Shown here: positions 29,930-36,708 of the stretch, one piece after another
Layout: every line of letters starts with the position of its first letter
Position numbering within the stretch: position 1 is the first letter of the stretch
IMG/VR virus record: IMGVR_UViG_3300028800_000180
Location: 1-40,454 of that record
DNA: 40,454 bases
DNA from: a virus
Strand: one strand, 5' to 3'
Program-made: the position numbers and the translations under genes
Notes under the pieces: model-generated
Databases searched by the model: none
What the model was told of the DNA's origin: nothing
The model's input: only the letters and a program-made list of their open reading frames with translations

Positions 29930-30094
29930 ATGGGCACCAAAAAGCAAAACCCTCGTTACCGAGTCCTGTCGGGCCGAGTGAGCGAGGAAGAGTACCAAGA
30001 GATTGAGGCGCTGGCGCTGGCTGCAGGCAAAACGGTGTCAGATGTGGTCAGAACGGTAATGACGGATTGGGGCAGATCAAGGAGGCAACCATGA
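29930..30094 (+). CDS. Ribbon-helix-helix (CopG/MobC-like) small regulator
   Basis: A 54-residue protein too short for a default gene cut-off. Sequence pattern: a short basic strand (YRVLSGRVSEEEYQEIEALA) then helix-turn-helix-like AAGKTVSDVVRTVM, typical of RHH DNA-binding domains. The strong site GAGGTGGTGA precedes the ATG. It overlaps the next start (ATGA) and sits directly after a regulatory dyad. A candidate regulator of the early operon. Confidence 0.7.
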   Translation: MGTKKQNPRYRVLSGRVSEEEYQEIEALALAAGKTVSDVVRTVMTDWGRSRRQP

Positions 30095-30312
30095 AAAAGC
30101 ACAGGACCTGGCAGTTTATGACCATCGCCACCATCCTCTTCATCGCCGGAGTTGTAGCCAGCTGCGAGGCGCTCAACCGCGAGCAGCGCGGCCTGCAGAT
30201 GCAGTCACAGGCTGAGACCGATGCGATGACCCTCTACCTGGATCGCATCGACGATATCAGAGGGGCAGCAAAGTACCAGGCAAAGGAGTGGGAGGGGAGG
30301 GAGGCGCAATGA
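30091..30312 (+). CDS. Small membrane-anchored or lipoprotein-like protein
   Basis: A 73-residue protein from ATG 30091 (AAGGAGGCAACC before). The N-terminus KKHRTWQ is followed by a hydrophobic helix (FMTIATILFIAGVVASCEA) with a lipobox-like VASC. A Gln/Glu-rich helix follows. Either a signal-anchor protein or a lipoprotein. It overlaps the preceding and following genes by ATGA-type joins. No family recognised. Confidence 0.65.
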   Translation: MKKHRTWQFMTIATILFIAGVVASCEALNREQRGLQMQSQAETDAMTLYLDRIDDIRGAAKYQAKEWEGREAQ

Positions 30313-30449
30313 TCTGCATATGGTGCGGGGCTACGATAGATGGCGCTGACGAACACGGGATTTGCGACAGCTGTCTCGACACGGACTTCCCGGCGATTGC
30401 GGATAAATTCATGGAGATCAAGAAGGGGATGAAAGCACAGAACGAGTAA
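30309..30449 (+). CDS. Two-CxxC zinc-ribbon peptide
   Basis: A 46-residue protein with CIWC (Cys 3 and 6) and CDSC (Cys 19 and 22), a zinc ribbon, and a Lys-rich helix (FMEIKKGMKAQNE). It overlaps the previous stop (ATGA). Small zinc ribbons of this kind are common in early phage operons and can bind host RNA polymerase or nucleases. Function is unknown. Confidence 0.65.
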   Translation: MICIWCGATIDGADEHGICDSCLDTDFPAIADKFMEIKKGMKAQNE

Positions 30450-30470
30450 AGCCGCGCTGCGAACGCGGCT
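30450..30470 (+). other. Perfect hairpin AGCCGCG / CGCGGCT between early genes
   Basis: A 7-bp perfect stem with a 7-base loop starts with the last A of the TAA stop. No U run follows, so it is perhaps an RNA-stability or processing element rather than a terminator. Confidence 0.5.
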
Positions 30471-30509
30471 CAACATGAAACATCAACCATTAACAGGAGG
30501 AATTCTAAC

Positions 30510-30842
30510 ATGAAAATCAAGATTAAAGCAACACGTCACGGTGACCTCTGCCTGGTCCACATCGATCAGCTCCCCGAGGGCCTCACCCTGTCGAGCACAC
30601 CGACCCTGATGCAGGGCGTCAACGGGAACAACCACGACGTCAAGAACGGCACAGCCTACTTCAAAGATGTCGACCAGTTCGTCTTTGGCTATCTGGTCGC
30701 GCTTCCCGGCTGCCAGCTCATCCACCCGGATCACGGCAGCGGTGATGGGGCGATCAAGACGGCGGACATCGGCGAGGGCGTCTATGAGCTGCGCCGCCAG
30801 TTCGAGCATAAACACGAATCCATGACGCCGGTTCTGGACTAA
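30510..30842 (+). CDS. Hypothetical protein upstream of the DUF6745-like gene
   Basis: A 110-residue beta-rich protein (MKIKIKATRHGDLCLVHIDQL...) with His residues (RHGD, HPDHGSGDG). The end is helical (YELRRQFEHKHES). The ribosome site is ACAGGAGGAATTCTAAC. It lies 14 bases before the repeat-bearing gene and is probably made with it. The sequence resembles phage proteins of unknown function with a short beta domain; no catalysis can be assigned. Confidence 0.65.
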   Translation: MKIKIKATRHGDLCLVHIDQLPEGLTLSSTPTLMQGVNGNNHDVKNGTAYFKDVDQFVFGYLVALPGCQLIHPDHGSGDGAIKTADIGEGVYELRRQFEHKHESMTPVLD

Positions 30843-30856
30843 AAGGGGGAATCAAA

Positions 30857-32176
30857 ATGACCAAACGTATCGATAAATTGACCATAGAACAGACAGCCGC
30901 TATGCCGGCATTCGCTAAACAGTGGATCGACATCGGGCTCAAGACCGGCGAAACAGACTGGGCGACGTTCGACCAGAACATGCCGATCTGCTACGAGAAG
31001 GCTGGCCTCAAGTACCCGACCCGCGTGGTGCGCGTTTCCTCCCCACTTGTGGGGGCTCTCGCCGCAAGCGTCGCAGAAGCCATCTGGAGGAAACGCCGCG
31101 ACGCTGTGCGCGACGCTGTGGACGGCGCTGTGGGCGGCGCTGTGGGCGGCGCTGTGGACGACGCTGTGGGCGGCGCTGTGGACGACGCTGTGGGCGACGC
31201 TGTGGGCGTCGCTGTGGACGGCGCTGTGCGCGACGCTGTGGACGACGCTGTGCGCGTCGCTGTGCGCGTCGCTGTGCGCGACGCTGTGGGCGTCGCTGTG
31301 GACGGCGCTGTGGGCGGCGCTGTGGACGACGCTGTGGGCGTCGCTGTGCGCGTCGCTGTGCGCGACGCTGTGGGCGACGCTGTGGGCGTCGCTGTGGACG
31401 GCGCTGTGCGCGACGCTGTGGGCGGCGCTGTGGGCGGCGCTGTGCGCGTCGCTGTGGGCGGCGCTGTGCTTTCTGCCGTTCAGATCGCCAAGAAGGCGGG
31501 TGTATCTATCGGCTGGCATTACTGGCTTGGCGGTCAATTTTGGGTAGGGGGCTGGTGGTGGGGGGCTGTTTCTTCCGTCGCGTTCTTTATGGATGTCTGC
31601 AAATTGAAATTGGCAAAAGACATCGTTGAGCGAGCCAGCGCTTATCGCAAGGTTTGCGAATCAGTCAACTACATCTGGCCTAACCGTGATTTCGTGATGG
31701 TCTGTGCCCGACCGACCAGGATCGAAAAGGATGCCGAGGGCCGGCTGCACTCACTCTCCGACATGGCCATCAAATACCCTGACGGCTGGGGGCTCCATTA
31801 CATTCACGGTGTCAGATTTGAAGATGCTGGGCTTTGGCAGTCCATCGCAGCCGGGACCCTTTCTGCTGCGGAAGTCTTCGCTATCCCCAACATGGAGCAA
31901 CGCCGAGTTGCTTACGAGTGCATGGACAAGCTGAAGATGAAGGAGCTGCCGAACTTCACCATCGTTGACCAGGTCGCAGACGATGGCTGCGGTTTCCCGA
32001 TGCAGATCATCAGTTTTACTCTCAAGGGATTCAATAGGCCTTTCCTTTTCCTCAACGGCTTCTGCCCATCCGGTGGCCGTGAATATTTCCTGGAGACGCA
32101 GCAGTCGGATTGCTGGGAAGCCAAGGCCGCGAGCTTTGGGCTCGATCGCAGCGTGGAATGGGTCGCTGAATACTAA
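30857..32176 (+). CDS. DUF6745-like protein with 31 four-residue repeats
   Basis: A 439-residue protein. Residues 1-80 are helical (KLTIEQTAAMPAFAKQWIDI). Residues about 81-204 are 31 copies of a four-residue unit X-Z-Ala-Val, where X is Arg/Asp/Gly and Z is Asp/Gly/Val. A Trp-rich segment follows (WHYWLGGQFWVGGWWWG), then a C-terminal domain with WGLHYIHGVRFEDAGLW, as in DUF6745 proteins (about residues 310-325). The repeat would form one long amphipathic helix, or a stalk. The repeats are described separately. Reading frame, ribosome site (AAAAGGGGGAATCAAA) and C-terminal conservation support a real gene. Function is unknown; DUF6745 proteins in other genomes also carry low-complexity inserts, as I recall. 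Confidence 0.75.
   Translation: MTKRIDKLTIEQTAAMPAFAKQWIDIGLKTGETDWATFDQNMPICYEKAGLKYPTRVVRVSSPLVGALAASVAEAIWRKRRDAVRDAVDGAVGGAVGGAVDDAVGGAVDDAVGDAVGVAVDGAVRDAVDDAVRVAVRVAVRDAVGVAVDGAVGGAVDDAVGVAVRVAVRDAVGDAVGVAVDGAVRDAVGGAVGGAVRVAVGGAVLSAVQIAKKAGVSIGWHYWLGGQFWVGGWWWGAVSSVAFFMDVCKLKLAKDIVERASAYRKVCESVNYIWPNRDFVMVCARPTRIEKDAEGRLHSLSDMAIKYPDGWGLHYIHGVRFEDAGLWQSIAAGTLSAAEVFAIPNMEQRRVAYECMDKLKMKELPNFTIVDQVADDGCGFPMQIISFTLKGFNRPFLFLNGFCPSGGREYFLETQQSDCWEAKAASFGLDRSVEWVAEY
31097..31468 (+). repeat. 31 tandem 12-bp repeats, coding
   Basis: 372 bases made of 31 twelve-base units, each [CGC|GAC|GGC][GAC|GGC|GTC]GCTGTG. GCTGTG is invariant in every unit even though other Ala-Val codons would do. Only the first two codons vary, from three choices each. 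Longer blocks recur (units 9-12 equal units 24-27). All six frames are free of stops, hence the long false open frames on both strands. Confidence 0.95.
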
Positions 32177-32189
32177 AAGGGGAAACTGC

Positions 32190-33293
32190 ATGACCATCAA
32201 ATACGAAGCCCGCACCCTGACGTGCGAACTGACCGAGGACGAGCTCCTCGCGCGCGGCGATGAGATGGCGAAAACCTACATCCAGGTTGCCGCCCTCGAC
32301 CTCGAAAAAAAGCGGCTCACCGCGAAGATCAAGCCCCTGGACGAGCGCATCCAGGAATTGGTGCTGATCATCGACAGCAAGCAGGAAGAGCGCCGCGTCG
32401 AATGCCGCTGGGTCTACTCCTACGACATCGGCATCAAGGCGCTGATTCGGCCCGATACCGGCGAGGAGATCGAGACCGGCAGGATCAAGGACCACGAGCG
32501 CCAGCAGCAGCTCGAGTTGGAGACGCGGGGCCGGGTTGACGAGGGTCTCGCCCTGGGCGCCGAGGAAAATCTCGACAATGAGCAGACCGTCTGCCTTAAC
32601 ACCAGCTGCCTGCGCTACGAAGCTTCCGAGCCCAACCACTGCTGCATTCTGGAATACGTGAGCGAGTGCGACAACCCGAAAGGGACCGGCGCGCCGAAAG
32701 AGGAGACCACCGATGCGAGACCTGAGACGGAAAAAGAAGAGGAAGGAAGCGAAGCGGGTGATGAGGTGGCTGGCTCCGCTCTTGGCGATGATCCTGATCA
32801 GCCGGTAAGCCTCTGTATCACCTGCCGTGGTCTGTGCGGCGACTTCACTCCCGGTACGGCCGTTACGGAGTGCCCCGGCTTCGACTGCGCGCTCGGCCAG
32901 AACCAGATCGACTGGAGGGATAACACCTGCAAGGACTGGCGCGACTGCAACTATAAGGAGAAGTGTTTCAGCCCTGCGAACGAAGAAGAGCCCGACTGCC
33001 TTTCGGAGCGGCCGGAGACCTTGGCCGATCGTATCAACCAGATCAAAACTGCGCGCGCGTCTGGCATGTCGCTGAGCGAGACTATGGCCTCAGCCATGCC
33101 GACCATCCAGGAAAAGGAGTTCACCTGCAAGATTTGCGGATTCGACGGCGGCACCAAGGTCTACTTGACCCGCCACGTTGAGCGCGAGCACAACCTCACC
33201 ATGACCCAGTACAAGAAGCAGTTCCCCGCCAGTCAGACCGCCCTGCAGCTCGCCCGCGATAAGCGCGCCAAGCTGATCAAGGGGGCGAAGTGA
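32190..33293 (+). CDS. Cys-rich protein with C-terminal C2H2-type zinc finger
   Basis: A 367-residue protein from ATG 32190 (AAAAGGGGAAACTGC before). The N-terminal 110 residues are a coiled-coil domain of the type DLEKKRLTAKIKPLDERIQEL. Residues about 125-160 and 205-265 contain several Cys groups (NTSCLRYE, HCCILEYVSEC; CITCRGLCGDF, CPGFDC, CKDWRDC), which look like metal-binding knuckles. The C-terminus (about 310-350) has FTCKICGF and LTRHVEREHNLTMTQYKKQF, a finger seen in Ros/MucR-type and some phage nuclease-associated proteins. It overlaps RusA by ATGA. Likely a DNA-binding protein of the replication/recombination set. The acidic linker (about 170-200) could mark a fusion of two genes. 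Confidence 0.72.
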   Translation: MTIKYEARTLTCELTEDELLARGDEMAKTYIQVAALDLEKKRLTAKIKPLDERIQELVLIIDSKQEERRVECRWVYSYDIGIKALIRPDTGEEIETGRIKDHERQQQLELETRGRVDEGLALGAEENLDNEQTVCLNTSCLRYEASEPNHCCILEYVSECDNPKGTGAPKEETTDARPETEKEEEGSEAGDEVAGSALGDDPDQPVSLCITCRGLCGDFTPGTAVTECPGFDCALGQNQIDWRDNTCKDWRDCNYKEKCFSPANEEEPDCLSERPETLADRINQIKTARASGMSLSETMASAMPTIQEKEFTCKICGFDGGTKVYLTRHVEREHNLTMTQYKKQFPASQTALQLARDKRAKLIKGAK

Positions 33294-33709
33294 TCATCAT
33301 CCACGTCCCGGGCAAGCCTGTAGCCCAGTCTCGCCCCCGCTTCGCGCGTCGGGGAGCTCACACCGTCGCTTACGATGCTGCACCCTCAAAGGATTACAAG
33401 TCCTGGGTGAAGTCCTGCGCGGTCGACGTTATGGCTGCCACCGGTCAGTCGATCATCGGACGCGACGTTCCGCTCTCGCTGGTGGTCGATATCGAGCTGG
33501 CGCGCCCCAAGGGGAAGCCCAAACGCTTCACCATGCCTACCAGCAAGCCCGACTGTGACAACGTGCTTAAGGGCCTGCAGGACGCCATGGAGAGCATCGT
33601 CTACGAGGCTGATCAGCAGATCGTCAAGGTGACTGTGCAGAAGCAGTTCTCCGCAACACCCGGCGTCACCATCACCATCGAAGAATTCAATGAAGCTCCG
33701 CAAGCCTGA
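33290..33709 (+). CDS. rusA: RusA-family Holliday junction resolvase
   Basis: A 139-residue protein with the RusA signature: an N-terminal PxAQSRPR strand, then KPDCDNVLKGLQDAMESIVYEADQQI with the catalytic Asp residues (KPD, DN, QDA, ADQ). The length fits the family (about 120-140). The start overlaps the previous stop (ATGA). It cuts Holliday junctions from recombination-dependent replication, alongside the Sak4-like ATPase and the Cas4-like nuclease. Confidence 0.92.
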   Translation: MIIIHVPGKPVAQSRPRFARRGAHTVAYDAAPSKDYKSWVKSCAVDVMAATGQSIIGRDVPLSLVVDIELARPKGKPKRFTMPTSKPDCDNVLKGLQDAMESIVYEADQQIVKVTVQKQFSATPGVTITIEEFNEAPQA

Positions 33710-33782
33710 GGAGTTCAAACCAGACCCCGGCCGAGTGCTGACGCCTGAAGAGGTTGAAGCGCTCCGCGCCGAATACCCTTAG
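33690..33782 (+). CDS. Possible 30-residue peptide overlapping the end of rusA
   Basis: ATG 33690 to TAG 33782 overlaps the RusA stop by 20 bases. The peptide has an internal PEEFKPDPGRVLTPEEVEAL pattern rich in Pro and Glu. The ribosome site is weak (GAAGAA). It is included because it fills an otherwise empty gap; it may be a shadow. Confidence 0.35.
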   Translation: MKLRKPEEFKPDPGRVLTPEEVEALRAEYP

Positions 33783-33851
33783 CCGCGCCCAGATAGAAAG
33801 CCCTGCCGGCGCGAGACGAACAACGACCTTTACAGATTAGGGAGGAAGTAA

Positions 33852-34298
33852 ATGCTTAAGAAACTGATGTTGCAGAAAACCGATATCGAAACCCGCATGG
33901 ATGAGCTCCGGCAGGAGATCGCCCCCCGCATGGCGCTGCTGATCGATGAGCTCACCAGCGTGCAGGAGCAGATCCGCGTGGCTATCGCCGAAAAGTTGGC
34001 CGAGCTGCGCCGGCTGCAGGGCAAGGAGTTCGGCGTGGTCAATCTGGTCATGGACGGATACAAGATCGCCGAGACCGTTTCCAAAAAGGTCACCTGGGAC
34101 CAGACGAAGCTGAACGAACTGTTCAGCAAGATCCAGGCATCCGGCGACGAGCCGCGCAACTACATGAAACTGGAGCTGAAGATCGGGGAGAAGGAGTACG
34201 ACAAGTTTGCTCCCGGCATCAAGACCATCTTCGCAGATGCTCGCACCGTGACGCCGGGGCCGGCTTCGGTGAAGTTCGAAGAGGTGGCTGATGCTTGA
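33852..34298 (+). CDS. Coiled-coil protein upstream of the Sak4-like ATPase
   Basis: A 148-residue protein with a long N-terminal coiled-coil (TRMDELRQEIAPRMALLIDEL... AIAEKLAELRRLQG) and a C-terminal alpha/beta part (KLELKIGEKEYDKFAPGI). Overlaps the ATPase gene by 8 bases. It resembles host-nuclease-inhibitor-type or annealing-accessory phage proteins only in shape. The strong site TTAGGGAGGAAGTAA supports the start. Confidence 0.65.
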   Translation: MLKKLMLQKTDIETRMDELRQEIAPRMALLIDELTSVQEQIRVAIAEKLAELRRLQGKEFGVVNLVMDGYKIAETVSKKVTWDQTKLNELFSKIQASGDEPRNYMKLELKIGEKEYDKFAPGIKTIFADARTVTPGPASVKFEEVADA

Positions 34299-35088
34299 TC
34301 AGATTAAGCCGGCGAATACCACCTTCCCCGCGCAAAAGATCCTGATCTATGGCGTTCAGGGAGTCGGCAAGAACACCCTCGCCGCCACGTTCAAGGCCCC
34401 TGTGTTGATCCAGATCGAGGACGGCAGCGCGGCTCTCGATCTGCCAGCGTTCCCCCTGGCCACCAGCTACGAAACCGTGGTGGAGCAGATCAACGCGCTC
34501 TCCGTGGAGGATCATTCCTACAAGACGGTGATCATCGATACCATCGACTGGCTCGAACCGCTGGTGTGGGAGGCGTGCTGCGCCTCGAACAACTGGACCA
34601 GCATTGAGGCCCCCGGCTACGGCAAGGGATACATCGAGCTGGACCGCTGGTGGCGCTACATCATGACCAGCCTCGACCAGCTGCGCTACCAGCGCGGCAT
34701 GGACGTGATCATCCTGGCGCATTCCGAAATCAAGCGCACCGAACCGCCCGACTCCGACCCCTACGACACCTACCAGATCAAGATGCAAAAGCGCGCCTTC
34801 GCGCTGTGGCAGGAGTGGGCCGACATGGTGTTGTTCCTCAATTACAAAGTGCAGATCCACAAGGTAAAAACCGGCCTCAACGAGGAACGCGCCAGGGCAA
34901 CAGGCAGCGGCGACCGCGCCATCTACACGGCCGAGCGCCCCACATGGAAGGCTAAGAACCGCTGGGGACTGCCTGACGAGATCCTGATCGGCAAGGACAA
35001 GACCTGGACCTCATTCCACACTCAACTCGAAGCTGCCACCGGCGGTAAATACATCAGCCCCATCGCTAAAGGAGAAGGTAAGAAATGA
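34291..35088 (+). CDS. Sak4-like RecA-fold ATPase (single-strand annealing protein)
   Basis: A 265-residue protein. Walker A-like IYGVQGVGKNTLA (about residues 19-31) and Walker B-type KTVIIDTIDWLE. The domain is AAA_24/Sak4-like, common in short recombination operons with SSB and RusA. The residue after the P-loop Lys is Asn and Thr comes next, whereas GKT or GKS is the rule; activity may still be possible. The start overlaps the previous gene, and the stop overlaps the SSB-like start (ATGA). It should load on ssDNA and promote strand pairing. Confidence 0.8.
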   Translation: MLDQIKPANTTFPAQKILIYGVQGVGKNTLAATFKAPVLIQIEDGSAALDLPAFPLATSYETVVEQINALSVEDHSYKTVIIDTIDWLEPLVWEACCASNNWTSIEAPGYGKGYIELDRWWRYIMTSLDQLRYQRGMDVIILAHSEIKRTEPPDSDPYDTYQIKMQKRAFALWQEWADMVLFLNYKVQIHKVKTGLNEERARATGSGDRAIYTAERPTWKAKNRWGLPDEILIGKDKTWTSFHTQLEAATGGKYISPIAKGEGKK

Positions 35089-35762
35089 TCGATTTTAATG
35101 ACGCGGAAATCCAGAAAGAGGGCGGGCAGGGAGCAATCCCCGAGGACAGCATAATCCCCTTCAAAATGACCATCAGGCCGCCTAAGGCTGATAAGCAGAG
35201 CGACATACATTCCCTCCTTGGTAAGAGTGGGAAGGGCAACCACTACCTGGACGTCGAGTTCGAGGCGCTGGGCACCTTCTCCGGCAGGAAGATCTGGCAG
35301 ATGTTCACGGTGGCCGGTTCTGATACTGCCGCGAAGATCAGCATGCGCACGTTGCGCGCCATCGTTGAGAGCGCACGCGGCATCAGCCCGACCGACTCCT
35401 CCCCGGCGGCGGCCGAGGGGCGGAAGCTGTCCGACTGGGCCGACTTCAACGAAATGACCTTCTTGCTCAAGGTCGGCACCATCGTAGAGCAGAACGACAG
35501 CAACAAAAACTGGTACGTCAACAACACCATCAAAAAAGTGATCACCAAGGACGACGAGGCATACCTGTCGGGCGAGTTCATAAGCGACAAGCCGCTGCCC
35601 GCACTCCCGACTGCCGGCTCAGATACGAAGCCCACCGCCGGCCCCGGCTCTTCCTCCGCCGGTGGCCCCGCCCCGACCAGTCCGCACCCCGGCACATCTC
35701 CGGCACCTGGTGCGGCGAAGGCTGGTAACGGTGCTCCGCTGCCCCCCTGGGCGACCAAGTAA
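35085..35762 (+). CDS. SSB-like single-strand DNA-binding protein
   Basis: A 225-residue protein starting MIDFND. The beta-rich N-terminal 150 residues include KWxxF-type strands (GRKIWQMFTVAGSDTAAKIS, WYVNNTIKKVI). A Pro/Ala/Gly/Ser tail (about 175-225) ends in PPWATK. A folded OB-like domain plus flexible tail is typical of phage SSBs. It is directly downstream of the Sak4-like ATPase, as in many phages. It lacks the acidic host-SSB tail. The family call is moderate. Confidence 0.65.
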   Translation: MIDFNDAEIQKEGGQGAIPEDSIIPFKMTIRPPKADKQSDIHSLLGKSGKGNHYLDVEFEALGTFSGRKIWQMFTVAGSDTAAKISMRTLRAIVESARGISPTDSSPAAAEGRKLSDWADFNEMTFLLKVGTIVEQNDSNKNWYVNNTIKKVITKDDEAYLSGEFISDKPLPALPTAGSDTKPTAGPGSSSAGGPAPTSPHPGTSPAPGAAKAGNGAPLPPWATK

Positions 35763-35765
35763 GCC

Positions 35766-36404
35766 ATGATCGTACTTGGTGCATGCGTGAGGCTGCACGC
35801 GAGGATTTCAGAGCGCCAGTGCGGGATCAACCGCCAAGGCGGTCATATTTCATGTCAGGGCTGCGCCGGCTTGGGAGAGTTGGCGCAGGTTTCCCTGCCG
35901 GTCGAGGAGAAGGCCATGAAGAAAACTAAACCAGTAAAAAAGAGCATCCATTGCTCGCATACCGGCTGCACGCGCAACGTCAAAGCTGAGGGCGATGAGT
36001 GCTGGCAGCATAAAGGCTTGGGCGACCAGGTGGCGGCCGGGACTGTCACATCCGACAAGGTGGCCGAGGAGCACCCCAAACCTTTCACTCCTGTCTGCGC
36101 CAGCTGCTCCGACATTCCCATTTGCGATCCTCCTGCAGGCATGGTGGAATGCGACAGCTACAACCTTGCCGTGTCCGAGATTCCCGGCCCTATTAAAGGG
36201 TGGGCATATATCGAGCACCCCAAACCCTCCGGCCTCGCCGCGTTTCTCAAGACCCCGCCCCCCCCCGATCCGGACGGACTGCTGATCCCCTTCACCCGCG
36301 AAGAGGTTGTCGCGCTGATCGAGAGCGAGATCACCGCGCAGGATATCCGCGACCTGGCCATGATGCTGTTGGCCGGCGAGCTGCAGCGCGTGGCGGTGAC
36401 TTAG
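35766..36404 (+). CDS. Cys-rich zinc-binding early protein
   Basis: A 212-residue open frame from ATG 35766. The first 50 residues hold CVRLHARISERQC and CQGC, then KSIHCSHTGCTRNV (about 57-70) and CASCSDIPIC follow: several zinc-binding pairs. The start ATG 35766 has a weak site. An in-frame ATG at 35916 has a strong one (GAGGAGAAGGCC), so a 162-residue form is the alternative. The C-terminal 60 residues are helical and acidic, with Pro runs before them. No family recognised; nucleic-acid or protein binding is inferred. Confidence 0.6.
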   Translation: MIVLGACVRLHARISERQCGINRQGGHISCQGCAGLGELAQVSLPVEEKAMKKTKPVKKSIHCSHTGCTRNVKAEGDECWQHKGLGDQVAAGTVTSDKVAEEHPKPFTPVCASCSDIPICDPPAGMVECDSYNLAVSEIPGPIKGWAYIEHPKPSGLAAFLKTPPPPDPDGLLIPFTREEVVALIESEITAQDIRDLAMMLLAGELQRVAVT

Positions 36405-36405
36405 C

Positions 36406-36708
36406 ATGAGTGTGCAAGATAAACCAGCATCAGCATGGGCCGTCACGAAAGCACACATGATTATCTGCTGTTTCAAAAGCAGGGAAGCTGCGGCTCAATA
36501 TTTCAGAGATAGACCTTTCCGCACAGGGATGCAGATTGATAAGTCTGAGCCTCTTTTGCATGATGGGACCAGGTGGAATATATGGGGAATTGGTAAAGCC
36601 GTTTACCCTGAAATATTCCGGCAGCTCAACTTAACTATGCCCACGGCAGGAGTTGTCTCCGCTATTAAGTTATTAGAAGACCAAGGGTATCGGGTGGAAA
36701 AGATATGA
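36406..36708 (+). CDS. Hypothetical protein before the helicase
   Basis: A 100-residue alpha/beta protein, no recognised domain. It has the C-terminal pattern AVYPEIFRQLNLTMPTAGVV and a final Lys-Ile. It starts two bases after the previous stop and overlaps the helicase start (ATGA), so it belongs to the replication operon. Local codon use is more A/T-rich than its neighbours, hinting at recent gain. Confidence 0.65.
   Translation: MSVQDKPASAWAVTKAHMIICCFKSREAAAQYFRDRPFRTGMQIDKSEPLLHDGTRWNIWGIGKAVYPEIFRQLNLTMPTAGVVSAIKLLEDQGYRVEKI

Noticed and set aside
31097-31468. CRISPR array
   Set aside because: The units are 12 bases with no spacers, and the frame is coding.
30839-31537. Long antisense reading frame (repeating His-Ser-Ala-Val/Asp) and other frames through the 12-bp array
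   Set aside because: The array has no stops in any frame because its unit is 12 bases and G/C-rich. The + strand frame continues into recognisable protein on both sides; the others do not.
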